From: an uncultured Clostridia bacterium
GTDB taxonomy: Bacteria > Bacillota > Clostridia > Oscillospirales > Acutalibacteraceae
DNA: 32,063 bases
Assembly: GCA_944384985.1 (NCBI GenBank)
Contig: CALWVM010000023.1
Location: forward strand, 1 to 32,063
Direction: 5' to 3'
Under the pieces are notes generated by a model. The model did no database searches, was not told the DNA's origin, and saw only the letters and a program-made list of their open reading frames with translations. Numbering within the stretch: position 1 is the stretch's first letter; every line of letters starts with the position of its first letter. This document shows positions 15,388-22,820 of this stretch, piece after piece. The position numbers and the translations under genes were made by a program.

Positions 15388-16384
15388 TCGAATACCCCGT
15401 TCCTGCGGGCAGTTCCTTTTCTACAAGCCCATTGTCCCAAAGCCATGCGTAAAACGCGTCCCAGCGCGCAGGGTCGATGTAGCCCCACTGCTCAACCTCC
15501 GCCTTATACTGCGGGGAGATCCATTTCTGGCTTGCGGTCACAAGCTCCAGTGAATCACGTAGCGAGCCGGTGGTGTCGCCGTCCACAAGGATCTGCGCCG
15601 CTTCTTCGGGATGGTCGATCGCGTATTCATAGCCCTGTTTGAGCGCGGCAAGGAACGCCTTTGCTTCGTCGGGATGCTCCTCTAAGAAGCTGTTGTTCGC
15701 GATAAGCACCGGCGTGTAGTAATCGAAGACGGGGTCGATGTCTTTGAAATAGAAAAAGTCAAAATCCAGACCCGAAAGCTCGGCTGAAATGCAACTCCAA
15801 CCGTAGAACACCCAAACGGCATCCGTCAGATGCTCACGCAGCGCGCCCGCCTCGTCGGTGATGGTGTTCGGGATCAGATTGACCTTGCTGAAGTCGCCGC
15901 CGTCCTGCTCCACCACAGCCTTCAGTGTGGCAAGTTCGATGGGCGAATTCCAAGTGGAATAGGTGTGGCCCTCCAAGCCTTTGGGGCGGTCCATCCCCTC
16001 GCCCGCGCGGGAGATGATGCCCGAAGTATTGTGCTGTAAAAGCGCCGCCACCGCCGTGACCCCTAAAGGTTCGTCGGACACGAACGCCGCGGCAAGCGTG
16101 TCCTGTGCGTCAATCGCAAACTGTGCCTGCCCTGCCGCGCACATGGCAGCAGCTCCCGTCTCCGGCGGCTGAACCACGGTGACCGAAAGGCCCGCGTCCT
16201 CGAAATAGCCCTTTGCAAGCGCGACATAAATGCCGGTATGGTTGGTATTCGGCGTCCAGTCGAGCGACAGTGTGATCTCGGTCATGCCGCCGTCCTTTGC
16301 CGCGTTCCCCGCGCACGCCGCAAGCGAAAACAGCATCGCCGCGCAAAGCAGCAATGCGCCGAGTTTTTGAAAAGCGGATTTCAT
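15371..16384 (-). CDS. Thiamin-precursor substrate-binding lipoprotein (ThiY/NMT1-like)
   Basis: The 337-residue protein has a lipoprotein signal with lipobox LAAC and an NMT1/THI5-like periplasmic-binding fold. LSLDWTPNTNHTGIYVALAKGYFEDAGL is the diagnostic N-terminus (DWTPNTNH then YVALAKGYF), and QFAIDAQDTLAAA follows. ThiY proteins of this class bind formylaminopyrimidine or hydroxymethylpyrimidine. The start at 16384 overlaps the permease stop by 4 bases (ATGA). The TPP riboswitch upstream supports the thiamin assignment; the exact pyrimidine is not decidable from sequence. Confidence 0.9.
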   Translation of the reverse strand: MKSAFQKLGALLLCAAMLFSLAACAGNAAKDGGMTEITLSLDWTPNTNHTGIYVALAKGYFEDAGLSVTVVQPPETGAAAMCAAGQAQFAIDAQDTLAAAFVSDEPLGVTAVAALLQHNTSGIISRAGEGMDRPKGLEGHTYSTWNSPIELATLKAVVEQDGGDFSKVNLIPNTITDEAGALREHLTDAVWVFYGWSCISAELSGLDFDFFYFKDIDPVFDYYTPVLIANNSFLEEHPDEAKAFLAALKQGYEYAIDHPEEAAQILVDGDTTGSLRDSLELVTASQKWISPQYKAEVEQWGYIDPARWDAFYAWLWDNGLVEKELPAGTGYSNAYLS

Positions 16385-17157
16385 TTTTTCTCTTTCTCCT
16401 TTCGTTCCCACGGCATCGCAAGATACCGCAGCAGCGTCACGCCCCACATCAACAACAGGCTGATGAGCGTGATAAATAGAATGACGGAAAACATTTTGTC
16501 GAATGCATACGCCTTTTGCACGCGCGTCATGTATACGCCAAGGCCCTCAAACCCGCCGAGCCATTCCGCAACGACTGCGCCCACCACCGCATAGGAGGCG
16601 GAGACTTTCAGCCCCGCGAAGAACGAACCGAGCGCCGAGGGCATCAGGACATGGCGAAAGATCTTGAGCCTGCCCGCACCCATGGAGCGCAACAGGTTGA
16701 CGGCGTCTGCGTCGGCGCTGCGAAAGCCGTCCAAAAGGCTCACGGCAATCGGGAAAAACGTGGTGATCACGACCAGCGTGATCTTCGGCGCCATGCCGAA
16801 GCCCAGCCACAGCACCAAAAGCGGCGCAATGGCGATGGTCGGGATGGTCTGCGTGATGACCAGCACCGGGTAAAGCGCTTTGTAAAGGAACGCAAAGCGG
16901 TTCATCAAGGCCGCCAGCACAAAGGCGAGCAGTACGCCGATCGCAAGCCCCGCGAACGCCTCGCACAGCGTGACCGCCGCATGCCGCATCAGCAGGGTGA
17001 AATCTGAAACGAATGCCTCGAACACGTCCCCGGGGGACGGCAGCATAAACGACGGCACCCAGGAAAAGCCTGTTGCCGCCGCCCAGATCGCCAGCACCAC
17101 GAGCAGCGCCACCAGCGGCGGCAGCTTATTTGTGATGCTTTGTAACTTTTTCGTCAA
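16381..17157 (-). CDS. ABC transporter permease (ThiX-like), TTG start
   Basis: This 258-residue inner-membrane permease has about six hydrophobic helices and the BPD permease EAA-type loop (NLLRSMGAGRLKIFRHVLMPSALGSF, with MGAGRLKIFRHVLMP as core). It is the SsuC/TauC/ThiX class. No ATG exists before residue 38, so the TTG at 17157 preceded by GGGGTG is taken as the start. It overlaps the thiamine-binding protein gene by 32 bases. It should form the channel for the pyrimidine precursor together with the ATPase and lipoprotein. Confidence 0.88.
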   Translation of the reverse strand: MTKKLQSITNKLPPLVALLVVLAIWAAATGFSWVPSFMLPSPGDVFEAFVSDFTLLMRHAAVTLCEAFAGLAIGVLLAFVLAALMNRFAFLYKALYPVLVITQTIPTIAIAPLLVLWLGFGMAPKITLVVITTFFPIAVSLLDGFRSADADAVNLLRSMGAGRLKIFRHVLMPSALGSFFAGLKVSASYAVVGAVVAEWLGGFEGLGVYMTRVQKAYAFDKMFSVILFITLISLLLMWGVTLLRYLAMPWERKEKEKK

Positions 17158-17425
17158 TGGTCAGCACCCCGCCCTCGGGCTTGTACGAGATCTTGACATA
17201 AGCGGAAACCGACGGCGCGCCCGCGCGCACGGCGACGTGCTGGCACTCGCGGACGATCTCCATGAGCTGGTCGTAATCCTCGCCCTCAATGGTCGTTTCA
17301 AAAGGGCCGACATAATAATGCAGCCCTGTGGATGCGATATAATCGATGACCTCATCCACAATACGCACGACTTCTTTCGTGTCCTGCACGCCGGGCAGAA
17401 CCTGGATCGCTACACTTGCTTTCAT
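17126..17425 (-). CDS. Thiamine-binding protein (MTH1187/YkoF-like family)
   Basis: The 99-residue protein begins MKASVAIQVLPG and contains VIDYIASTGLHYYVGPFETTIEG, the pattern of the small ferredoxin-like-fold family that binds thiamine or its pyrimidine (YkoF/MTH1187). It is the first gene after the TPP riboswitch and leads the transporter operon. GGAGG sits 8 bases before the ATG at 17425. It may be a cytoplasmic or exported carrier, or a sensor for the imported precursor; that part is inference. Confidence 0.9.
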   Translation of the reverse strand: MKASVAIQVLPGVQDTKEVVRIVDEVIDYIASTGLHYYVGPFETTIEGEDYDQLMEIVRECQHVAVRAGAPSVSAYVKISYKPEGGVLTIDEKVTKHHK

Positions 17426-17442
17426 GTTTACATCCTCCAATC

Positions 17443-17479
17443 CAAAAAATAAGCCTTACGGCAAGCTGTCGTAAGGCTT
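17443..17479 (-). terminator. Riboswitch expression-platform terminator
   Basis: On the minus strand AAGCCTTACG pairs perfectly with CGTAAGGCTT and is followed by ATTTTTTGG. It lies between the TPP aptamer and the first gene, so it is best read as the attenuator: TPP binding should favour this hairpin and stop transcription. The aptamer 3' arm (CCGTAGGAAGC) resembles part of the terminator stem and may compete for pairing. Confidence 0.85.
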
Positions 17480-17505
17480 TCGATGTTTTCACGCGAAACA
17501 AAAAG

Positions 17506-17596
17506 CTTCCTACGGCGGCATTACCCGCATCAGGTCGTAGGGTCAAAGGAGCAATATCCTTTATCTCAGCCGGCTTGGCGCCAGCCCCCCTGTTTC
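17506..17596 (-). promoter_or_regulatory. TPP riboswitch (THI element)
   Basis: Read on the minus strand, the conserved thi-box parts appear in order: GGGGGGCTGG, the CTGAGA motif, ACCCTACGACCTGATG, and GCGGGTAATGCC with the closing P1 strand. The non-conserved P3 arm is AAAGGATATTGCTCCTTT. A promoter lies upstream and an intrinsic terminator downstream. It should repress the thiamin-precursor transporter operon when TPP is plentiful. Confidence 0.95.
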
Positions 17597-17617
17597 TTGT
17601 CATAAGACTTTATATGC

Positions 17618-17646
17618 AGTATAGACCAGATCGCACAAAAAGTCAA
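17618..17646 (-). promoter_or_regulatory. Promoter of the TPP-riboswitch operon
   Basis: On the minus strand TTGACT (17641-17646) and TATACT (17618-17623) are 17 bp apart, just upstream of the aptamer. Confidence 0.8.
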
Positions 17647-17750
17647 CCGCCAATCGTTCTGAATTCCGATTGTGCGCGCAGAAAAGACCGGTTTTGTACC
17701 ACTGCCGGGCGTAACGCATGCTTTTGTAAGGTTTTGGAAGATTTATCTGC

Positions 17751-17779
17751 TTGACGAATGCCGCGCTTTCCTGTACTAT
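17751..17779 (+). promoter_or_regulatory. Promoter of the repeat-containing membrane protein
   Basis: TTGACG (17751-17756) and TACTAT (17774-17779) are 17 bp apart, about 40 bp before the start codon. Confidence 0.75.
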
Positions 17780-17819
17780 GAACATGGAGAATGTTCTGCC
17801 GCAAGGCAAGGAGGAAATT

Positions 17820-18986
17820 ATGGAACCCAACATGAACCCGAACACACCCTCGCCCGACGAGCGCCCCGCAGCCTCGGCGGAAAGCGCGCCCAATACGGTG
17901 GTGCCGCCTGCCGAGCAGCCCGCCGAGCCCGCTTTTGCAAACCCCTCTGCGGCACAGGAACAAGTTCCCTATGGCACGCAACCCAATCCCGCGCAACAGC
18001 CTTACGGCACGCCGGGGCAAATTCCCTATGGCGTGCAACCCAACCCCGCGCAGCAGCCTTACGGTGCACAGGGGCAAGTCCCTTATGGCGTACAGCCGAA
18101 CCCCGCGCAGCAGCCTTACGGTACACAGGGGCAAGTTCCTTATGGCGTACAGCCGAATCCCGCGCAGCAGCCTTACAGTGCACAGGGGCAAGTTCCTTAT
18201 GGCGTACAGCCGAATCCCGCGCAGCAGCCTTACAGTGCACAGGGGCAAGTTCCCTACAACGCGCAGCCGTACCCGTACATGGCTGCCCAGCCGCCCAAAA
18301 AGAAGCACAAGGCCGGCAAGGTCGTCGCCATAGTCGTTTCCGTCCTTGTCGTGCTATGCATTCTGTTCGGCGTCGGCGGCTATCTGCTTGTCCGCACGAC
18401 GCTTTCCCCTCAGACGCAGCTGACTTTGTATCGCGAGTCCGGGGACCTCGGCATGCTGATGGAAGCCTGCGACCTGTATGATACTTTTCTGATGAAAATC
18501 GATAACAAAGAAGACTTGCAGGCGTGTTTTGCCGAAGCTGTACGCGATGCCGACAGCTTCTACGCCACGTTCCCCTCCACGAGCTGTGTGGACGTGTACG
18601 ACAGCGCCTACGACGCGTACAGTATGTTTATGGCGGATTATCTCACCCTGATGCTCCAAAACGGGGACTATAACAACTATGTGACGGTATTCACGCAAAA
18701 GATGCTGGAATACAACTATACGGACGACCATTACTATATGTCTTCCGCCACATTTACCGCCTACATCGAACGCAGTTACTTCACACCGACCGATGAACAG
18801 GCGCAGGTGATCGTCCGCGGTTTTGACGCGCTGATCGCCGCTTCCACCTCATATGAGGAAATGTATCTGAATCTTGAGGAATACTATGACTGCTGCATCG
18901 CACTGGGGCTGCAGGACCAGGCAGACGCCATCGCCGCGCAAATCGAGCAATTTGAGAACCTGAGCACAGGGTGGGGCGCCGCGTAA
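17820..18986 (+). CDS. Membrane protein with Pro/Gln-rich tandem-repeat cytoplasmic region
   Basis: The 388-residue protein starts at 17820 after a strong AAGGAGG; a longer frame to 17751 overlaps the promoter. Residues 1-47 are Pro/Ala-rich. Residues 48-142 are five copies of a 19-residue unit, QVPYGVQPNPAQQPYGxQG. A Lys-rich stop (PKKKHKAGK) and a single membrane helix (about 167-191) follow. The remaining ~195 residues are an acidic, Tyr-rich helical domain, presumably outside the cell because the Lys-rich flank predicts an inside N-terminus. I do not recognise the extracellular domain. The monocistronic gene has its own promoter and terminator. Pro-rich N-termini of this kind often precede single-pass membrane proteins of Clostridia. 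Confidence 0.85.
   Translation: MEPNMNPNTPSPDERPAASAESAPNTVVPPAEQPAEPAFANPSAAQEQVPYGTQPNPAQQPYGTPGQIPYGVQPNPAQQPYGAQGQVPYGVQPNPAQQPYGTQGQVPYGVQPNPAQQPYSAQGQVPYGVQPNPAQQPYSAQGQVPYNAQPYPYMAAQPPKKKHKAGKVVAIVVSVLVVLCILFGVGGYLLVRTTLSPQTQLTLYRESGDLGMLMEACDLYDTFLMKIDNKEDLQACFAEAVRDADSFYATFPSTSCVDVYDSAYDAYSMFMADYLTLMLQNGDYNNYVTVFTQKMLEYNYTDDHYYMSSATFTAYIERSYFTPTDEQAQVIVRGFDALIAASTSYEEMYLNLEEYYDCCIALGLQDQADAIAAQIEQFENLSTGWGAA
17961..18245 (+). repeat. 57-bp coding tandem repeat, five copies
   Basis: The unit is a multiple of three, so the reading frame is kept when copies are gained or lost. Units 4 (18132-18188) and 5 (18189-18245) are identical in DNA, pointing to recent duplication, while unit 1 is the most diverged. 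A sixth degenerate copy begins after 18245. Confidence 0.93.
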
Positions 18987-19014
18987 ATCCCTAAAAAGCC
19001 CACGTAATCCATAA

Positions 19015-19057
19015 CCCGCCCCGCACATCGAAAGGTGTGCGGGGCGGGCCGTTTTTT
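19015..19057 (+). terminator. Terminator after the repeat membrane protein
   Basis: A 12-bp stem (CCCGCCCCGCAC / GTGCGGGGCGGG) is followed by CCGTTTTTT on the plus strand. It may also slow transcripts from the opposite gene, which ends at 19075. Confidence 0.88.
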
Positions 19058-19074
19058 AGCACTACAAAGCCGGT

Positions 19075-19290
19075 TTATTCCTCTGCGTCGTTTTGCGCGG
19101 TCTCTTCCTCGTGCTCCACTTTGATGCGCAGGTTCAGATACGAAAACAAACACACCGCAAGCCCGATGACTGCCAGCGGGATTGCGCCGTAGATGAACTG
19201 CATCGCGCCGCACACGACGCCCGCGAGCAGCACGGCAAGCCCTACCATGGACTTAAGGATCGCCAAAACCATTTTTTTCTTCTCAAGCAT
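19075..19290 (-). CDS. Small two-helix membrane protein
   Basis: The 71-residue protein is Lys-rich at the start (MLEKKK), has two hydrophobic segments (about 10-29 and 32-52), and ends in an acidic tail (EHEEETAQNDAEE). The start at 19290 is preceded by AAAAGGGG; a longer frame to 19356 has no ribosome binding site. I do not recognise a family. It stands alone between a terminator and the PAP2 gene. Confidence 0.7.
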   Translation of the reverse strand: MLEKKKMVLAILKSMVGLAVLLAGVVCGAMQFIYGAIPLAVIGLAVCLFSYLNLRIKVEHEEETAQNDAEE

Positions 19291-19412
19291 ATTCAAAACC
19301 CCTTTTCTTGAATGGCTTATATTTTTTATATACCATAAAATCCTTTCGCTCGTCAAGCCGACCGCCGTTTATTCGGCCGACGGCGCGAAAATGCCGATTT
19401 TTTGCGCTCCGT

Positions 19413-19907
19413 TCAGAACGCAAAAAAGCCCACCGCGCCGCAAAGAAGCCCGATCGCCGCGCCGCAGAGCACGTCGCGCGGGTAATGCACCCCGCCGATG
19501 ACGCGAACGGCGGCGAGCAGAACACCAAGCACGGTCAGCACGATTCCGACAGGGATAAACGTATAATAGAACGCAAACGCGATGACGAATACCGAAAACA
19601 CGTGACGGCTTGGAAAAGATTCGCCCCGCTTATCTTTTTGGAGCAGCGGCTGAAATTCCAGCGCTTCATACGGGCGTTTGGCGTTGATGACGCGGCGCAG
19701 CACGCTCACTGCGACAAAGGAAACGCCCGGCACAAGCAGGCACCGCCAAAAGCGCGTGTCCCGCGTAAAGAAAAGCACGCAAAGCAGCACGGGATACACG
19801 CAGTATACAAGCGCCGTCAGCACCTTGTCCGTACCGCGCAGCACGCGCAGAAGCGCCGGTCGCTTTTGAAAGGGTTTTGCCAGCCGCAGATACTGTTCCC
19901 GCTTCAT
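19413..19907 (-). CDS. PAP2-family membrane phosphatase
   Basis: The 164-residue integral membrane protein carries the acid-phosphatase triad: RRVINAKRP (motif 1), SFPSRHVFS (motif 2, PSRH in place of the usual PSGH) and RVIGGVHYPRD (motif 3, catalytic His and Asp). It has about four to five helices. PAP2 proteins of this size dephosphorylate lipid phosphates such as undecaprenyl pyrophosphate or phosphatidic acid at the outer face of the membrane. The ATG at 19907 follows AAAGGGG; a GTG at 19913 is an alternative. Substrate is not decidable from sequence. Confidence 0.9.
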   Translation of the reverse strand: MKREQYLRLAKPFQKRPALLRVLRGTDKVLTALVYCVYPVLLCVLFFTRDTRFWRCLLVPGVSFVAVSVLRRVINAKRPYEALEFQPLLQKDKRGESFPSRHVFSVFVIAFAFYYTFIPVGIVLTVLGVLLAAVRVIGGVHYPRDVLCGAAIGLLCGAVGFFAF

Positions 19908-19938
19908 GCGCACGCCCCTTTCCGGCTTTTATAAGCCC

Positions 19939-19967
19939 AGTATACCAAATCCCGCACCGCTTCGCAA
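19939..19967 (-). promoter_or_regulatory. Promoter of the PAP2 gene
   Basis: On the minus strand TTGCGA (19962-19967) and TATACT (19939-19944) are 17 bp apart, about 32 bp before the start codon. Confidence 0.7.
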
Positions 19968-19968
19968 C

Positions 19969-19999
19969 AAAAAAGCGGGGACGCAAAATGCGTCCCCGC
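19969..19999 (-). terminator. Intrinsic terminator, distal copy
   Basis: On the minus strand GCGGGGACGCA / TGCGTCCCCGC folds around a short loop and is followed by TTTTTTGTTG. It separates the PAP2 promoter from upstream transcription. The stem is identical to the one at 20279-20302. Confidence 0.85.
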
Positions 20000-20072
20000 C
20001 CAAACGTGTTGAAACCCTGCCTGTAATTGGCTTTTTTACAAAGAAAAATCATGCGTCGCCGCACGCCGTATC

Positions 20073-20225
20073 GGGGCACCCCCGGCGAGGGTGCCCCACG
20101 CCAAACAGTCCGCAGGACCGTTTGGCATCCCCTCCTGCGCTTTTGGCCGGGAAAAGATTTCGCGTCCTGCGGGACGCGACCAAAGGCTCTGCCTTTGGAA
20201 TCCGCCGCCTTTTGTAAAAGGCGGA
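20073..20225. repeat. Multi-hairpin intergenic element (five stem-loops in a row)
   Basis: Five separate inverted repeats follow one another: 20073-20097 (GGGGCACCC type), 20101-20125 (CCAAAC type, one mismatch), 20161-20178 (CGCGTCC type), 20180-20198 (CCAAAGGC type) and 20205-20224 (CCGCCTTTT type). There is no gene; the long frame crossing it on the plus strand is antisense to GAPDH further on. The arrangement looks like a dispersed palindromic element or a structured RNA, lying between two identical terminator stems. The remaining parts of the gap 19908-20323 are the PAP2 promoter and those terminators. Confidence 0.7.
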
Positions 20226-20278
20226 CGAAAACTTTTATATATCTTTTTCTCTACTACGATTTCATTGACAAACAGAAA

Positions 20279-20302
20279 CGGGGACGCAAAATGCGTCCCC
20301 GC
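20279..20302 (-). terminator. Terminator stem next to GAPDH
   Basis: CGGGGACGC, loop, GCGTCCCCG lies 22 bp after the GAPDH stop. On the minus strand the tail is TTTCTGTTTG, a weaker U-tract than that of the identical stem at 19975-19999. Confidence 0.7.
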
Positions 20303-20323
20303 AAGAGGTCGTATTCGGTTTGC

Positions 20324-21361
20324 TTACGCAAGCTCCGCGAAATACTTGATGGTGCGAACCATCTGGCTGGTGTAGGAGTTCTCGTTGTCGTACCAGGAAA
20401 CGACCTGCACTTCATAAAGGTCGTCCGTGATCTTCGAAACCATGGTCTGAGTCGCGTCAAACAGCGAGCCGTAACGCATGCCGATAACGTCGGAGGAGAC
20501 GATCGGATCCTCGTTGTAGCCGAAGCTTTCGCTGGAAGCCGCTTTCATCGCAGCATTGATGCCCTCAACCGTGATGTCCGAACCCTTGACAACTGCGGTC
20601 AGGATCGTGGTCGAGCCGGTCGGAACGGGCACGCGCTGTGCGGAACCGATCAGTTTACCGTTGAGTTCCGGAATGACCAGGCCGATCGCCTTTGCAGCGC
20701 CGGTGGAGTTCGGAACGATATTGGCAGCGCCGGCACGCGCGCGGCGAAGGTCGCCCTTTCTGTGCGGGCCGTCAAGGATCATCTGGTCGCCGGTGTAAGC
20801 GTGGATGGTGCTCATAATACCGCTCTGGATGGGCGCATAGTCATTGAGCGCTTTCGCCATGGGCGCCAGGCAGTTGGTCGTGCAGGACGCGGCGGAAATG
20901 ATGGTGTCATCCGCCGTCAGGGTCTTTTCATTGACGCTGTAAACGATGGTCTTCAGATCATTGCCCGCGGGCGCGGAAATAACGACTTTCTTTGCGCCGG
21001 CGTCGATGTGCGCCTGGCTCTTTGCCTTCGAGCAGTAGAAGCCCGTGCACTCAAGCACGACGTCTACGCCGATCTCGCCCCACGGCAGTTCCGCAGCGTT
21101 TGCCATCGCATAAATCTTCAGGGTCTTGCCGTCCACAGTGATGGTGCCGGCTTCGTCATCCGCAGAGATCGTGTGCTTGTTCTCGCCGATCTTGCCGCAG
21201 TAACCGCCCTGCGCGGTATCATACTTGAGCAGGTGCGCAAGCATGGAGGGCTTGGTCAGATCGTTGATCGCGACGACCTCATAGCCTTCTGCGCCAAACA
21301 TCTGGCGGAATGCCAGACGGCCGATACGGCCGAAACCGTTGATTGCAACTTTTACGGACAT
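20324..21361 (-). CDS. gap: Glyceraldehyde-3-phosphate dehydrogenase (NAD-type)
   Basis: The 345-residue glycolytic enzyme converts glyceraldehyde-3-phosphate to 1,3-bisphosphoglycerate. It shows the Rossmann motif NGFGRIGR (about 8-15), Asp in AINDLT that favours NAD over NADP, and the active-site SAASCTTNC with the catalytic Cys. The catalytic His is in [10 protein letters not shown], followed by [12 protein letters not shown] and the C-terminal [13 protein letters not shown] precedes the ATG at 21361; an in-frame upstream codon at 21376 overlaps this site. It is monocistronic here, not followed by pgk or tpi. Confidence 0.97.
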   Translation of the reverse strand: MSVKVAINGFGRIGRLAFRQMFGAEGYEVVAINDLTKPSMLAHLLKYDTAQGGYCGKIGENKHTISADDEAGTITVDGKTLKIYAMANAAELPWGEIGVDVVLECTGFYCSKAKSQAHIDAGAKKVVISAPAGNDLKTIVYSVNEKTLTADDTIISAASCTTNCLAPMAKALNDYAPIQSGIMSTIHAYTGDQMILDGPHRKGDLRRARAGAANIVPNSTGAAKAIGLVIPELNGKLIGSAQRVPVPTGSTTILTAVVKGSDITVEGINAAMKAASSESFGYNEDPIVSSDVIGMRYGSLFDATQTMVSKITDDLYEVQVVSWYDNENSYTSQMVRTIKYFAELA

Positions 21362-21403
21362 AGGAATTACCTCCAAAAAAGTATTTTTACTTTTGCGACT
21401 AAC

Positions 21404-21432
21404 ATTTTATACCGAATACCCGAAATTTGCAA
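21404..21432 (-). promoter_or_regulatory. Promoter of GAPDH
   Basis: On the minus strand TTGCAA (21427-21432) and TAAAAT (21404-21409) are 17 bp apart, about 42 bp before the start. Confidence 0.65.
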
Positions 21433-21594
21433 GAAGTTTTCCAAATTTCCCCACGCCTTGTGAAAACTTTGTCATACTGCCTAAAATATTCGTATTCCCG
21501 GCGAAAAAGGGTATGCTATTCCCATAAGACGCGGCGCTTCAAAAGCAGTATGCCCGTCTGATGTGGAAAAATACGGTGTGGATCTGGGGAGAAT

Positions 21595-22329
21595 ATGCAG
21601 GATATGCTTTCAAACGAATTGCAGGACATTCGCCGCGCGATTGCCGCGTGCGGCGCACAGGATGCGCTGCGGGAACGTTTACAGGGATATTTTGACGAGC
21701 TTTTGCGCCTGGCAAGCGCGGGCGCAAAGCCCGCGCGATTGGAGGAAGCTTACCGCAAAGGGATGCAGACGCTCTGCACGTTTTACAATGCGCAGGACCC
21801 GAACGCAAACGGCGCGCGTGTGCGGCTGGAGCTTTCAGGATTTTGCGAGGATCTGGCGTTTTGCTGCAACCTGCTGTGCGGTGAGGGGCGCGTGCTGTTT
21901 TGGGCTCCGGAGCCCGTGCCGGTGGTGTGCGCCCCGCGGGCGCTGCTGTGGGCGGCGCTGAACCTGCTTTCCAATGCGCTGCGGTACGCCGAGCACGCGC
22001 CGGTCGTGCTGCGTGTGTTCACACATACAGATTTTGCGGGGCTTGCCGTCGCGTCGTCCGGCCGTTTTGATGCGGGTGCGTTTTCCTGCGCCATGCACAA
22101 AGCGGGCGGCGGGCTTGGCTTTGTCCGCCGCACAGCGTCCGCGCATGGCGGACGTCTTTTCTTGTGCAATGCGCGCCGACAGACGACGCTGGCGCTTTCC
22201 CTGGCCCGCAGCGCGCAGGACGCCCAATGCCCCGCCCTTTGGCAATCATGCTTTGCGGACTGGCTTTCGGACCGCCTTTCACCGGTATACGCCGCGCTGT
22301 CGGACCTCTGCGCATCCCCCGTTTTCTAA
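21595..22329 (+). CDS. Orphan degenerate histidine-kinase-type ATPase protein
   Basis: The 244-residue soluble protein has a helical N-terminal half (about 1-100) and a GHKL ATPase-like second half. The N-box is [11 protein letters not shown] (123-133) and the G2-like box is [16 protein letters not shown] (171-186). The usual H-box histidine is not evident, and the G1 box (DxGxG) is reduced to ASSGRFD. There are no membrane helices and no response regulator alongside. It may be an ATP-binding regulator or a decayed kinase. GGGGAG lies before the ATG at 21595. The final ~40 residues have no recognisable motif. Confidence 0.75.
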   Translation: MQDMLSNELQDIRRAIAACGAQDALRERLQGYFDELLRLASAGAKPARLEEAYRKGMQTLCTFYNAQDPNANGARVRLELSGFCEDLAFCCNLLCGEGRVLFWAPEPVPVVCAPRALLWAALNLLSNALRYAEHAPVVLRVFTHTDFAGLAVASSGRFDAGAFSCAMHKAGGGLGFVRRTASAHGGRLFLCNARRQTTLALSLARSAQDAQCPALWQSCFADWLSDRLSPVYAALSDLCASPVF

Positions 22330-22363
22330 CCCTGTCTCCCGCCCCAAAACCGCAACAAAACTG

Positions 22364-22392
22364 TTGCGGTTTCGGTTCGGATATGGTAAGAT
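22364..22392 (+). promoter_or_regulatory. Promoter of the YbjQ-family gene
   Basis: TTGCGG (22364-22369) and TAAGAT (22387-22392) are 17 bp apart. The -35 overlaps the right arm of an inverted repeat, AACCGCAACA / TGTTGCGGTT (22349-22372), which may be the terminator of the preceding gene or an operator. Confidence 0.6.
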
Positions 22393-22442
22393 GTTGCCAT
22401 CAAGCTGCGGAGGAATCCGCAGAGCAACAGGGAGGAAATCAT

Positions 22443-22760
22443 ATGCTTTTAACCACCACACCGACCGTTGAGGGAAAGCCGATCCAAAACTATCTGGGGC
22501 TTGTCTGCGGCGAGGTCATTTCCGGCGTGGATTTCGTCAAGGATTTTGCGGCGGGGATGCGTAACTTTTTCGGTGGGCGTTCCGCTTCGTATGAAAACGA
22601 GTTGACCGACGCGCGCACGCAGGCGATCGAAGAGCTCGTGCAGCGCGCTGAGCAGATGGGCGCGAACGCCGTGGTCGGCATTGACATCGACTATGAGGTG
22701 CTCGGGCAGGGCGGCAACATGATGATGGTAACAGTCTCGGGCACGGCGGTTGTGATCTGA
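22443..22760 (+). CDS. YbjQ/UPF0145 family protein
   Basis: The 105-residue protein matches the YbjQ family throughout. It has [25 protein letters not shown] at the start (TPTVEG and YLGLVxGE are hallmarks), [16 protein letters not shown] in the middle, and [17 protein letters not shown] followed by the [11 protein letters not shown] strand. The family forms small beta-rich pentameric assemblies sometimes labelled heavy-metal-binding; its function is unproven. AGGGAGG precedes the ATG at 22443. The metallophosphoesterase gene starts 60 bp later and may be co-transcribed. Confidence 0.93.
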   Translation: MLLTTTPTVEGKPIQNYLGLVCGEVISGVDFVKDFAAGMRNFFGGRSASYENELTDARTQAIEELVQRAEQMGANAVVGIDIDYEVLGQGGNMMMVTVSGTAVVI

Positions 22761-22820
22761 CCAGGCGGTGCCCTTAAATCGCATCAAATTGTAAAGGCAC
22801 AAAAGAAAGGAGAGAAAACC

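Noticed and set aside
17818-18481. Several long frames in other registers over the 57-bp repeat
   Set aside because: A repeat length divisible by three keeps all frames open; only the frame starting at 17820 has a ribosome binding site and membrane helix.
20027-21463. 478-codon plus-strand frame across the multi-hairpin element and GAPDH
   Set aside because: It is antisense to GAPDH, crosses repeats and has no ribosome binding site.
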